Source of the DNA: Cyanobacteria bacterium REEB67
GTDB lineage: Bacteria; Cyanobacteriota; Vampirovibrionia; Obscuribacterales; Obscuribacteraceae
Length of the DNA: 44,882 bases
Reading direction: 5' to 3'
NCBI GenBank assembly: GCA_018971775.1
Contig: JAGXAB010000053.1
Coordinates: 1 to 44,882 of the forward strand
Shown: one piece after another, positions 1 through 7,972 of the stretch
Layout: each line of letters starts with the position of its first letter
How positions within the stretch are numbered: position 1 is the stretch's first letter
The notes under the pieces: generated by a model
Database searches by the model: none
Seen by the model: only the letters and a program-made list of their open reading frames with translations
What the model was told of the DNA's origin: nothing
Translations under genes and position numbers: made by a program

Positions 1-209
1 TCACTCTCCAGAACTGGGGTATGCGCGCAGACCCCTATGGATAGCCATTTAATCTAGATTTCTTCAACCATTTTAATTACACGAACTCTAAGACCGCTAT
101 TCTGTGCGGCTTCTCACCTCTTTACTATATGGAGGCATAATCCAGGTCGCCCAAAACCTGTAAAATAGTTCCGTATCCGAATCGGGAATGTCTATCAGGC
201 GGGGTCAAT

Positions 210-884
210 ATGGCAAAAATATTGTTCGTCGATGACGATTCAGATTTAATTCAAAATTTGCATGCCTTCTTCTCCAATCTCGATCAGGTGATCGATACAT
301 GCAATTCAGGTGAAGACGCGCTTCAGCTGCTCAAATCCTCGCGATACGACATCATCGTCCTCGATTGGTCGATGCCCGGCGGCCTGACCGGCGAGCAAGT
401 CTGTCGGCAATTTCGCCGCGAGGGAGGGCAAACTCCAATCATTTTTCTCACAGGCAAATCAGACATCGACTCGATAGAAGCCGGCCTGGATGCGGGCGCC
501 GACGATTACGTGGTCAAGCCTTTCGATATAAGAGAATTGAATGCTCGCATCAAATCGAATGTCAAAAGAAAATCAGCCACGACAATCGCTTCGCTTACCA
601 TCAAGGGATTGAGCCTCGACCTCGAAAACAAGACGGTAAGCGCCGCCGGCGGCTCGATCAAATTGCGCGCTAAGGAGCTGGCCTTGCTCGAATTTTTGAT
701 CAAACATCCTGATCGCATTTATAGCGCCCAGCAGATCCTCGATGGCGTCTGGCCGGCCGACGGTGAAGGGACAACCGATACGGTGCGCACCTGGATCAAT
801 CTGTTGCGCAAAAAGCTCACGTCAATCGGCAAAGGCGATTTGATCAGAACAGTACTCGGCTCAGGTTACACGATAGACTCTTAG
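210..884 (+). CDS. OmpR/PhoB-type response regulator
   Basis: Two-domain DNA-binding response regulator of 224 aa, expected to be phosphorylated by a sensor kinase and to control transcription in the cytoplasm. The receiver domain (about 1-118) has the acidic triad D8-D10, the phospho-acceptor D52 in a LDWSMPGG context, T81 and K103 (KPF). The winged-helix domain (about 125-222) contains the usual ELALLEFLIKHP and VRTWINLLRKKL helices and ends in a GSGYTI wing. Length is normal for the family. The start is ATG preceded by a GGCGGGG-like SD. No histidine kinase lies beside it, so its partner and target genes are unknown. About 300 bp downstream (885-1183) show no feature I can name. Family assignment is very secure; the regulon is unknown. 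Confidence 0.93.
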   Translation: MAKILFVDDDSDLIQNLHAFFSNLDQVIDTCNSGEDALQLLKSSRYDIIVLDWSMPGGLTGEQVCRQFRREGGQTPIIFLTGKSDIDSIEAGLDAGADDYVVKPFDIRELNARIKSNVKRKSATTIASLTIKGLSLDLENKTVSAAGGSIKLRAKELALLEFLIKHPDRIYSAQQILDGVWPADGEGTTDTVRTWINLLRKKLTSIGKGDLIRTVLGSGYTIDS

Positions 885-1183
885 AGCCTGGAAGCGAAAA
901 AGCTTTCCTGGCCAGACTCAGAGAACAGCGAGCTCGAGTTCCAGACCGCGCTTTAAGACCTGCGCGTAGCGTCGCCCACGAAATTTGGCAAGGTTAAAAA
1001 GTTACCGGTGTTGACGACACCACCGGCGATATCTAAGACCGCAGACGCATGGCCTCAGCAACCTATCACCTGGTCGCAGGACGCCTTTTTACTGGCATGA
1101 CTTTCACCAACTGCAGCTAGCGACGACAGCTGTATCCAGTCTAAGTTCAACCGAATGCTCCAACACGATAATTGCCTGGCACG

Positions 1184-1786
1184 CTAGACCTCCACAGGCT
1201 CGACCAGGCCTTTTACCTGCAGTATCTCTAGCAAATTGAGTGGAAAAATGGCATCGGTAGAAGCGATCAACTCTGCGGCAGTCCACCATTTGTGCTCGAC
1301 GATCACTTTTTGTTCCTCCACCGTACGATTGCACACTGACAAGTCGCGACAGTCAGTCTGAAAAAGAAAAAAACGTTCGCAGGCCAGGACCTTCTCGCCA
1401 TCCGGCAGCATCATCACAAAATTGCGTTCGACCAGATGCCGACCCACTTTCGTCATGGCCAGGCCGGTCTCTTCAAAAAGCTCACGCCGCGCAGCATCTG
1501 CAAATGTCTCATCGACATTGACTTCACCGCCTGGTGTGCACCAGAAAACCTTGCCGGCCAGCGCTCCTTCGCTAAAAACAAATTTGAGCAAAAGAATACG
1601 CTGCTGCACATCCAAGACAAAAACCCGAGCCGATGGCCGTCGACGCAGTTTTCCAGATCTAGAAGTCTGAGCTCGGTCTACTTTCGTTTTTTTCACTGGA
1701 CTATTTTTACCAATCAGTCGGCACAACCATTCTCGCAGGTGTCTGATTCCACTGCGGCTCGTCGATTTCATTGAAACCAACAACAT
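1184..1786 (-). CDS. Nudix hydrolase
   Basis: A 200-aa Nudix-family pyrophosphohydrolase, cytoplasmic. The full Nudix box lies at about 87-109: G87, E93, then REL-F-EETGL with R101, E102, E105, E106 and G108, the metal-binding glutamates of active family members. The substrate cannot be read from the sequence. An Arg/Lys-rich stretch of about 50 residues precedes the fold. The chosen ATG at 1784-1786 has a GGGG-type SD and overlaps the end of the upstream gene by about 80 bp, which is long; a second ATG at 1769-1771 would shorten the overlap only slightly. It is the last gene of a leftward group beginning with lumazine synthase, so a role in dephosphorylating a flavin-pathway nucleotide is possible, but that is inference from position only. 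Confidence 0.85.
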   Translation of the reverse strand: MLLVSMKSTSRSGIRHLREWLCRLIGKNSPVKKTKVDRAQTSRSGKLRRRPSARVFVLDVQQRILLLKFVFSEGALAGKVFWCTPGGEVNVDETFADAARRELFEETGLAMTKVGRHLVERNFVMMLPDGEKVLACERFFLFQTDCRDLSVCNRTVEEQKVIVEHKWWTAAELIASTDAIFPLNLLEILQVKGLVEPVEV

Positions 1787-3593
1787 TTACCCCAGAAATC
1801 CGGCGGCGTGAGAGCATGTGATTGATATTGTCCACCTCACTATCGGGAGCGTAGATGTGCGTCACATCAGGCTTGCGCCCGGTCAAACGATCCAACCACG
1901 AGGTGCCGATCTTGAGCTTGTCTACAAGAAGTTCTCCCGGCTCCAAAAAACCCGCCAATTGCGAGCGTGAGACGACATCACGCGAGATGCCAAATACAAG
2001 CGGAAAATCGGTCAAAGCGGCCGGGCTGTGCCGGTGATAACAAAAAGCGACTGGAAAATTGCGTGTCATCGAAATGGCCCGCGAAGGAAATTCATTGCCG
2101 GCGCTTTCGCCGGTCTCTTGAGAAATGCCACGCAGGCGCATCTCGCGTGAAGACAGGAGAGCTCGCTCAGTCAAAACCGAATCGAGGGAACGCGAGACAG
2201 TGCAGTGAAAAAGATTGGCCAATTTTTGACTCGGTTCAAACGGCATCCAGGAAAGCGGCGTACTGTGGTTGCGGTCAAGAAAATGATGCTCGGAATTGAG
2301 ACCGAGCTTTTCACTCAAAGCTTTCTCACTGAAATCGAAAAACTTCTCTTTGCCTGAGCCCAGACCGCTGCCGATTTCGTAGGTATCATTGCTACCTTCC
2401 AGTTCGCCCGGAGAAAGCCTTTCCATCGCCGCTTCGAAGGGACTGGCCGTATTGTAAGCTGGCCGCTTCATCGAGGCTGTCAATGCCTGACGCACCTGGG
2501 CCACTTTTTCGACCGGATATTCGGTGCTTGCCAGCTCGACATCGCTAAAAGAGGCCAGCCCGGGACGCTCGGCGGTACCGTACCAGTGCCCGAGCAATTT
2601 CGCAGCAAAATCGCCTTTGATCTCGTTGATCTTGTCATAATGATCGCGGCGCTCCTGACGCGGCGCCGTATCGTATTTGAGCTCGGCAGCGTCGATATCT
2701 TTGATGTATTGCGCGTAATCTTGATGAAAGGCCCTGACCGGATTATTTTCGGCGGTAAGTGCTGGCCGCGTTCTCGGCATCGGATTGCCGCGACCTTCGC
2801 CAAGCACTGCATCGGTCAAACGCTGAATCGGATGACGCATATTGAAATGGTTGAGAGTGGCGTAAGTGAGACGTTTGCTTTCAACGGCGGCATCCTGCAT
2901 TTTCCACTGCCCGCGCAGGTAGGCCGACCTGACCTGCGGTATTTCCATGGTTTTGACGGCACCGGCGTGCAGAGCGCTCAGCCCAAGCGAGAAAGCCGCA
3001 TATTGACAGGCGCTGCTCAAGACTTCGTCGGCTTTAGCAAGGCGATGTCCATGAAGACCGGCATGAGCATAGGCAAAGACAACCCCTCCGCCGGCACCGG
3101 TCGTTGCGCTTTTCAGGCTCTGATCCAAAAGCGGAGCCGCTTTCACCAGACTCACAGCTTCGAGAGCTTTGCCCGCACCGCCCATAAACGCGAAGGTAGC
3201 TCCATTTACCAGGGCATTTTCGCCTCTACCGGCAAGCAATCCACGCGACGGATCACTGCTGGTAAGAAGACCGCCGTCAAAGGCACCGGCAACGAACATG
3301 CTGCCGGAAACCCCAGAAATACTGTCGACAGCGGCCCCCAGCATCGGTTTAAGCACAGCCCGACTGGCCATGGCAATCAAACTGAAATCGACGATCTGAC
3401 CGGTCAAGGCGCCGGCTTTGTGGGCAAAGCTTTCATCCGGTTTAGCTTTCGACGTACTGGCGATAGATGACTCAGCCACAATTTGCCTGACTGCATTTGC
3501 CGGCCTAGCGATAGCACCATCATACAGACCGACGGCAAAATCGACAGGATTGGCGTTAGCCACAACCTTATCGAAAAGCGATTCGTCTTTCAT
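1707..3593 (-). CDS. large hypothetical protein, possible membrane-associated segment
   Basis: I do not recognise this protein of about 628 aa. From the ATG at 3591-3593, an N-terminal region rich in Ala, Gly and Ser (about 60-230) contains hydrophobic stretches that could associate with membrane or form helical hairpins. The remainder is polar, with an Arg/Lys/Glu-rich middle and a C-terminal globular-looking region with aromatic and His residues. An upstream TTG at 3690-3692 abuts the lumazine synthase stop and would add 33 residues. Neither start has a strong SD (the ATG has only an AGG-like element), so the start is uncertain. The gene lies between ribH and the Nudix gene on the same strand and is probably co-transcribed with them. 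No catalytic motif is visible. Confidence 0.75.
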   Translation of the reverse strand: MKDESLFDKVVANANPVDFAVGLYDGAIARPANAVRQIVAESSIASTSKAKPDESFAHKAGALTGQIVDFSLIAMASRAVLKPMLGAAVDSISGVSGSMFVAGAFDGGLLTSSDPSRGLLAGRGENALVNGATFAFMGGAGKALEAVSLVKAAPLLDQSLKSATTGAGGGVVFAYAHAGLHGHRLAKADEVLSSACQYAAFSLGLSALHAGAVKTMEIPQVRSAYLRGQWKMQDAAVESKRLTYATLNHFNMRHPIQRLTDAVLGEGRGNPMPRTRPALTAENNPVRAFHQDYAQYIKDIDAAELKYDTAPRQERRDHYDKINEIKGDFAAKLLGHWYGTAERPGLASFSDVELASTEYPVEKVAQVRQALTASMKRPAYNTASPFEAAMERLSPGELEGSNDTYEIGSGLGSGKEKFFDFSEKALSEKLGLNSEHHFLDRNHSTPLSWMPFEPSQKLANLFHCTVSRSLDSVLTERALLSSREMRLRGISQETGESAGNEFPSRAISMTRNFPVAFCYHRHSPAALTDFPLVFGISRDVVSRSQLAGFLEPGELLVDKLKIGTSWLDRLTGRKPDVTHIYAPDSEVDNINHMLSRRRISGVNVVGFNEIDEPQWNQTPARMVVPTDW

Positions 3594-3692
3594 CGGTAAA
3601 AACCTGGTCAGGGCATTACGGGTGGCCGTATCGCTATCGTGGCAGACAAGCAGCCCGTCGTCAGTGGGGAAAGTACGAAGTAGAAAGGCCAA

Positions 3693-4178
3693 TCAAGCTG
3701 GCACGGACGAATCTTTGCCAAGGCGGCGATAGAGAGTGACTATGTCAATTGTTGCCTGGGCAGCTTCGATGCCCTTATTGCCATCACCCATAGTGCGGGC
3801 AATGGCATCTTCAATTTTGAAAACCGGCAGGATTTCCATGATGATTGGCACTTCGTAGTCGTACATCACCCGACCCAACTCACGAATATTGGTCTGGAGA
3901 AGCACTTCGTAGTGATCGGTGTCGCCTTTGACGATAATGCCGTAAACGATGATCGCGTCATACCGACCAGTCTTGGCCAGTTTTTTGGAAGTGAGCGGTA
4001 TTTCGTAGACACCCGGCACGAGATAAATATCGACCTTCTCGCATCCGGCCGCTTCCAGCATTTCTCTGGAAGTAGCGACCATACGATCCGAATGCTCTTT
4101 ATGCCAGGCGCCTTGCACTATAGCGATGCGAGCACCGGTAATCGAAGCGGACACAGATTGGGCGTAAGCTTTTTTCAT
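3693..4178 (-). CDS. ribH: 6,7-dimethyl-8-ribityllumazine synthase
   Basis: Condenses 5-amino-6-ribitylamino-uracil with dihydroxybutanone phosphate in the penultimate step of riboflavin synthesis. The 161-aa protein has the family landmarks in order: substrate-stacking region VQGAWHKEHSD, the VPGVYEIPL loop, the YDAIIVYG strand, GDTDHYE with the catalytic His, and NKGIEAA near the C-terminus. Tryptophan stands where most enzymes have the Phe of an FNE motif, as in the type II (RibH2) group of rhizobia and Brucella that I recall. The start is ATG at 4176-4178 with GGTGGAG just upstream; a longer frame to 4250 has no such support. It heads a leftward group with the 628-aa unknown and the Nudix gene. 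No FMN riboswitch was recognised upstream. Confidence 0.9.
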   Translation of the reverse strand: MKKAYAQSVSASITGARIAIVQGAWHKEHSDRMVATSREMLEAAGCEKVDIYLVPGVYEIPLTSKKLAKTGRYDAIIVYGIIVKGDTDHYEVLLQTNIRELGRVMYDYEVPIIMEILPVFKIEDAIARTMGDGNKGIEAAQATIDIVTLYRRLGKDSSVPA

Positions 4179-4368
4179 TGACTCCACCGAAACAAACCAA
4201 GGTCCATAGACTATCACCGGCCATCGATTATTGCCAATCTGGCAGGGCATCGATCAAAGGGCGGAGTGGTCAGCAGGTGGCGAAGATTTGGTCCTCCCCC
4301 ATTTGGGGGATGCATTGAAAGACTGCTCCTGCAAAGCTGGATCATAGTATTGGCAAGGTTCAAAAGTA

Positions 4369-4875
4369 ATGATTCAAAGTGTCCTTCTCGTTGACGACAA
4401 TGAAAATATCCGCCTGGTAGCGGAAGCAGGCCTGGAAAGGGATTACGATGTTTTCCTGGCCGGCTCTGGCCTCGAAGCTTTAGACATCGCCGAGGCAGAG
4501 CGGCCGGATCTGATTTTGCTCGATGTGCACATGCCGAGCATGGATGGACTGGAAACTCTGGAGCGCCTTCGACGGAATCAAGAAACTGCGCACATTCCGG
4601 TCATCTTTCTGACCGCCACTCTTCCAGAATTTCGACGACATTCATTAACAGAAATGGGAGTGATAGCTGTCATCGAAAAGCCTTTTGACCCACTCCGACT
4701 GGCAGAGCTCGTTTCCAATCTGTACGCTTCCTATTTAGTAGAATCGCTTATTGATGACGTTTCCTACTCGGGCCGGAATTGGGCATCACCTCCTAAAATC
4801 ATTACTGTCGAGACGGCTAAAAGAGTCTATTCGTTGGCCAGCCAGTATAGCGGTGGAAGCGATATCAGGCCTTGA
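4369..4875 (+). CDS. single-domain response regulator with short tail
   Basis: A 168-aa stand-alone receiver. D9 and D10 form the acidic pocket, D52 (LLDVHMPSMDG) is the phospho-acceptor, T82 is the switch Thr and K104 (EKPFDP) the conserved Lys, so it should be phosphorylatable. The receiver ends near residue 125. The last 45 residues are polar and match no output domain I recognise, so the protein may act by protein-protein contact, as CheY-like regulators do. Its start has only a weak AAGG-like SD. It overlaps the convergent LysM gene by 11 bp at the 3' ends. No kinase is adjacent. Confidence 0.9.
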   Translation: MIQSVLLVDDNENIRLVAEAGLERDYDVFLAGSGLEALDIAEAERPDLILLDVHMPSMDGLETLERLRRNQETAHIPVIFLTATLPEFRRHSLTEMGVIAVIEKPFDPLRLAELVSNLYASYLVESLIDDVSYSGRNWASPPKIITVETAKRVYSLASQYSGGSDIRP

Positions 4876-5563
4876 TGGCGTCGCCGACGCGCAACTCTTT
4901 ACTGCCGTTGACGATCTGCAAATGTCCCATCATGGCCGCCACTTCGGCATTGCTTGCGTGCTGGCCGAGTTCTTTACGAGCCATTGTCCAGTAGCTATCG
5001 CCACGGCCGACGTGCATGTCAGGTTTTGCCACTTGTTTGCCGTCATGTTTTGCTTCTGGATGACCTGCCGATTTTTCTTGTGCTGGAGCTGTCTTGACGC
5101 TCGCTTCCCCAGACGCTTTAGCAGCCGGGTGAACGGAACATTTTTGGACATCGGCATGAAGGCGCTGAGCAGCTTCGCTGGGGCTGGGTTCATTAGCATA
5201 ACGACTGGTAGCTTCGAGAGCATTGTGCGCAGCACCGCTGATCGAAGATCCGATCTGTCCGACACCGCGAACGCCCGTGACAAGCGCTCCGGCAGCCAGG
5301 TGAGGAGCTCGTTCGACAGCATAAGCGCCAAACTCTATCGCGTTCTGACCGATTTGAGCAGCAGCGATACCAGCTTGCCCTGCGGCATCAGCCACATTTT
5401 TTCCGGCCTGGATACCGCCATTCACACCAATTTTTATACCATCGCCAACAGTACCGATCGAGTCGGCCAGGAGTTTGGCAGCAGCAGAACCAAAGGCGGC
5501 GGAATCTTCACCGATTCTAGCGGCATGGTCATTGTTCGAGTGATGTTGTTCAATTGCAGTCAT
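4865..5563 (-). CDS. LysM-like C-terminal domain protein
   Basis: A 232-aa protein with three visible parts. Residues 1-115 are Ala/Gly-rich and amphipathic without a classical signal peptide. Residues 118-180 form a polar Ala/Lys/Pro/His linker. Residues about 183-232 look like a LysM fold: a GDSYWTMARKEL start, an Asn-Gly turn (IVNGSKEL) and a closing LRVGDAI. LysM domains bind N-acetylglucosamine polymers such as peptidoglycan. The absence of a signal peptide leaves its location unclear. The start is ATG with a strong GGGGGA SD. It is divergent from the secreted protein at 5886 and shares the 322-bp spacer. Overall function is unknown. Confidence 0.75.
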   Translation of the reverse strand: MTAIEQHHSNNDHAARIGEDSAAFGSAAAKLLADSIGTVGDGIKIGVNGGIQAGKNVADAAGQAGIAAAQIGQNAIEFGAYAVERAPHLAAGALVTGVRGVGQIGSSISGAAHNALEATSRYANEPSPSEAAQRLHADVQKCSVHPAAKASGEASVKTAPAQEKSAGHPEAKHDGKQVAKPDMHVGRGDSYWTMARKELGQHASNAEVAAMMGHLQIVNGSKELRVGDAIKA

Positions 5564-5720
5564 GGTAATCCCCCAGAAAAGAAAACAGATACAGCCTGGA
5601 AGGGCCAGTCGTTATCGGTTGTTTAGTAAATCAGCACAGCACCGAAAGCAAATTTGAATGCGCTGCGCTCCCTTCTGCAATCAATATGCAACAGCAGCAT
5701 GGTCATGCTGTGACCTGGAC

Positions 5721-5773
5721 GTGACGACGTCGTGACGAAATTTTCAACATAGCGGAAACTTCATTGCTATACT
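5721..5773. promoter_or_regulatory. candidate promoter and palindromic operator in a divergent spacer
   Basis: The 322-bp spacer 5564-5885 separates the LysM gene from the secreted protein gene. It holds a perfect 10-bp palindrome, ACGACGTCGT, at 5724-5733, with partly matching flanks. About 35 bp downstream is TATACT at 5768-5773, a good -10 hexamer for the rightward gene, with only a poor -35 (TTCAAC-like, about 19 bp upstream). A palindrome just upstream of a -10 suits a dimeric regulator. This is pattern reading only. Confidence 0.4.
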
Positions 5774-5885
5774 AGCGTCCCTCAGGTCACAGTCTGAGGA
5801 ATTTGCCTGGCAAAAACAGCAAGCTTTCGACTTTTAGTAACCGTGTCAATCAAGCACCTGGGTCAAATCAAAGAGGACAACGTTA

Positions 5886-6653
5886 ATGACATCTAAAAAG
5901 ATACTCGTGTCTATTTCACTTCTGGTGATGGGCACCACGATCATTCCGTTGACCGCCGAAAGCCGCAACAACTACAACGGCAATGAACAGTTGATTATGA
6001 ATAACTTCAATACCGCTGAAGGCAATATCTCCTCTCAGATCAATAGTTACGTCAATAGCGGACAACTTTCTCCCCAGGCCGCCGCTTCCTACAACGCAGA
6101 GCTCAGCCAGATCGCCAGCCAGGGCATGCTCCAGCCCGGCAATTCGATGGCCGTACAGCAGACCCTCAACCAGTTCAACAGCCTGACCTCGCAGATTCAG
6201 AGCTCACTGTCTCCGGCCGGCACTTATACCGGCGGCGCTGCCAATCCCTACGTCTACGGCGCTGCGACACGTTACAACGGCAGCAACCCCTATTTCTACA
6301 ACAATTGGAGAAATAGGCTTGGCCTGGGCAATTACACTAATTATGCCGGCGGTCCTGGTTATGTGCCCGGCGTAAACAATCAGGTTAACGCATACGAGCG
6401 GCAACAAAATGCCAATGCCGTTTTGCAGCATGCCGAAGCAGTAAACGCCATAAAACGCATCGACCATCAGGTTAAATCAAACGACATTGTCAGACATGAC
6501 GAGCTCATGCAGCAGGAAAAAGGTGCCGTCGGGGCAGTACGAGAGCAGGAAGCAATGGATCGCTTGCACAATATCGAGGCCAAACAAGCGGTTGAGCGCG
6601 CTCATGGTGGCGCCGCCGGTGCCCACCACGATGATCATCACGACGGTCATTAG
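5886..6653 (+). CDS. secreted hypothetical protein with His/Asp-rich tail
   Basis: A 255-aa exported protein that I do not recognise. Residues 1-25 are a Sec signal peptide (Lys-Lys, then a hydrophobic core, likely cleaved after LTA). Residues 30-100 are Gln/Ser/Asn-rich and helical. Residues 105-165 are rich in Gly, Tyr and Asn with NPY-type turns. Residues 170-235 are charged and helical, and the C-terminus ends in HHDDHHDGH, a likely divalent-metal-binding tail. It is preceded by AGAGGAC as SD and followed by a hairpin at 6716-6744, so it appears monocistronic. Signal peptide plus metal-binding tail suggest an envelope or secreted role, but no activity can be assigned. Confidence 0.8.
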   Translation: MTSKKILVSISLLVMGTTIIPLTAESRNNYNGNEQLIMNNFNTAEGNISSQINSYVNSGQLSPQAAASYNAELSQIASQGMLQPGNSMAVQQTLNQFNSLTSQIQSSLSPAGTYTGGAANPYVYGAATRYNGSNPYFYNNWRNRLGLGNYTNYAGGPGYVPGVNNQVNAYERQQNANAVLQHAEAVNAIKRIDHQVKSNDIVRHDELMQQEKGAVGAVREQEAMDRLHNIEAKQAVERAHGGAAGAHHDDHHDGH

Positions 6654-6715
6654 AGCGTTTCTTTCAGCTCCTCAGACTTGAAGCCGCTCATGTTCAGTCA
6701 TGGCAAACAATCGGC

Positions 6716-6744
6716 AGAAGGGGTGGTCTCGGACCACCCCTTCT
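6716..6744 (+). terminator. hairpin terminator candidate after the secreted protein gene
   Basis: A perfect 13-bp inverted repeat: AGAAGGGGTGGTC at 6716-6728, loop TCG, complementary arm 6732-6744. Only a short T run follows, so it is either a weak intrinsic terminator or an RNA-stabilising stem. It runs through a short reading frame (6678-6938), which argues against that frame being a gene. Confidence 0.6.
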
Positions 6745-7047
6745 CGGCTTTGACGGGGCTCGCTCAAAGGCTTAACAAAGAGCCTGAGCATAGCTGCGCG
6801 AGCCTGATAAAAACGCCAGAGAAGGCTTTGGGCAGGAGATTGTCAGCAACCACACCCGAGCGGCGGCATATGTGTCGGCCGGCGAAACAAATTCTCTTAA
6901 TAAATTTTTGGATGCAGAAGAGGTCGAGGATTCGGTAATTAATACATATCACTGTTTTATTACTTGCCCAAGTTTTCAGACAAAATAAATCGCCGCACTA
7001 CCACCGCACCACGTCCCCATAAACTGCAGCCAGAGGAGGAGAAGCCC

Positions 7048-7440
7048 TTGCAGTACATCGCCTTCAATCTGACTGAAAATAGCCGCAAAGATTTGCTCAC
7101 CAGGATAAATCCACGCTTCAGCGAGGTTTACTGTGAGCACATCACGCATATCTACGGTGTCTCGAAAGAAACGGACAGCTCGAGAATCTCCGAACTGATG
7201 CCCGTCAAGCCAAAAACCGTGCGTGCCTACGCTTACAGCACCGATGCACTCGGCGTGGAAGCGCTGCTTATCGAAATCGACGGTGTAACGCTGCGCCCCG
7301 ACGGCAAGCCTTATCACCTCACCATTTCGCTGGCCGAAGGCCGCCGGCAAATGGACAGCAACACGGTCATCGAACAGTACGGCAGCAAATCATTGGCCGA
7401 GCCAATCGAGCTCGAAGTGATCCCGTCCTGGAATGACTGA
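7048..7440 (+). CDS. candidate 2H-phosphoesterase-like protein
   Basis: A 130-aa protein beginning at TTG 7048, chosen because AGAGGAGGAG lies at ideal spacing; an upstream TTG at 6964 has no SD. Two H-x-T motifs, H31-I-T33 (CEHITHI) and H90-L-T92 (YHLTISL), sit at the ends of predicted strands about 60 residues apart. That is the hallmark of the 2H phosphoesterase superfamily (LigT/ThpR, and the 2',3'-cyclic phosphodiesterase part of RNA repair enzymes). If correct, it would open cyclic phosphates on RNA ends or small nucleotides. It is followed by another small gene with an 8-base coupling possibility. The family call is by motif only; an unrelated alpha-beta protein with chance HxT motifs is the alternative. 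Confidence 0.5.
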   Translation: MQYIAFNLTENSRKDLLTRINPRFSEVYCEHITHIYGVSKETDSSRISELMPVKPKTVRAYAYSTDALGVEALLIEIDGVTLRPDGKPYHLTISLAEGRRQMDSNTVIEQYGSKSLAEPIELEVIPSWND

Positions 7441-7486
7441 GGCCAATCGCTCATCAACGCAAATTACCAGCAAAAAGGACTCGATT

Positions 7487-7885
7487 ATGTTTGGTAAACG
7501 CAAACCGGCAGAAACTGCCGTCTCGACGCCTCCGCCTCCACCCGAAGAACCGACGACCCCGTCTCCCTGGCCGCGCAGCTACAAGTCAACCGCCAGAGTC
7601 TGTCGTTCCAAAACGTTCAAGCATGGATCCGACAACTACTCTCACCTTGTGGTCATCGTCGACGATCCGGACGAAATCGGCGCCGAGAAGATCATGACCC
7701 TCACCTTCTACGTTTCGAGCCACACGGCCCTAGCCAATGTCGAAGAGGGAGATCGCCTCTCGCTCGAACTGCATCAACACTCCGAAAAGCACGATTGGAC
7801 GGTGTCCAAAGGCCGGATCAACTTCGATCCCGACAAGGAACGGGCCCGCTTCGAGAGCAAATCGGAGCCCACCGCGGAGCGCTGA
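7487..7885 (+). CDS. hypothetical protein
   Basis: A 132-aa cytoplasmic protein that I do not recognise. The ATG at 7487 has AAAGGAC at proper spacing. An alternative ATG at 7433 overlaps the preceding stop and would add 18 polar residues. A Pro-rich N-terminus (PPPPPEEP near residue 18) precedes a compact region with alternating hydrophobic strands (SHLVVIVDD, IMTLTFYV, DRLSLELHQ, GRINF), reminiscent of a small beta-barrel such as an OB fold. The tail is charged. It probably forms a transcription unit with the 2H-like gene upstream and perhaps tyrS downstream. Confidence 0.7.
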   Translation: MFGKRKPAETAVSTPPPPPEEPTTPSPWPRSYKSTARVCRSKTFKHGSDNYSHLVVIVDDPDEIGAEKIMTLTFYVSSHTALANVEEGDRLSLELHQHSEKHDWTVSKGRINFDPDKERARFESKSEPTAER

Positions 7886-7972
7886 AGAAGAGGCACAGCC
7901 TGCATTTCTTCTGTGCCTGAGCGGGGCAGATTGCTCAATATTTTCTAAAAATCTCTAGCACAGGAGAAGATT

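Noticed and set aside
6678..6938. 86-codon frame downstream of the secreted protein gene
   Set aside because: It runs through a perfect 13-bp hairpin, has no SD, and its translation has no protein-like pattern.
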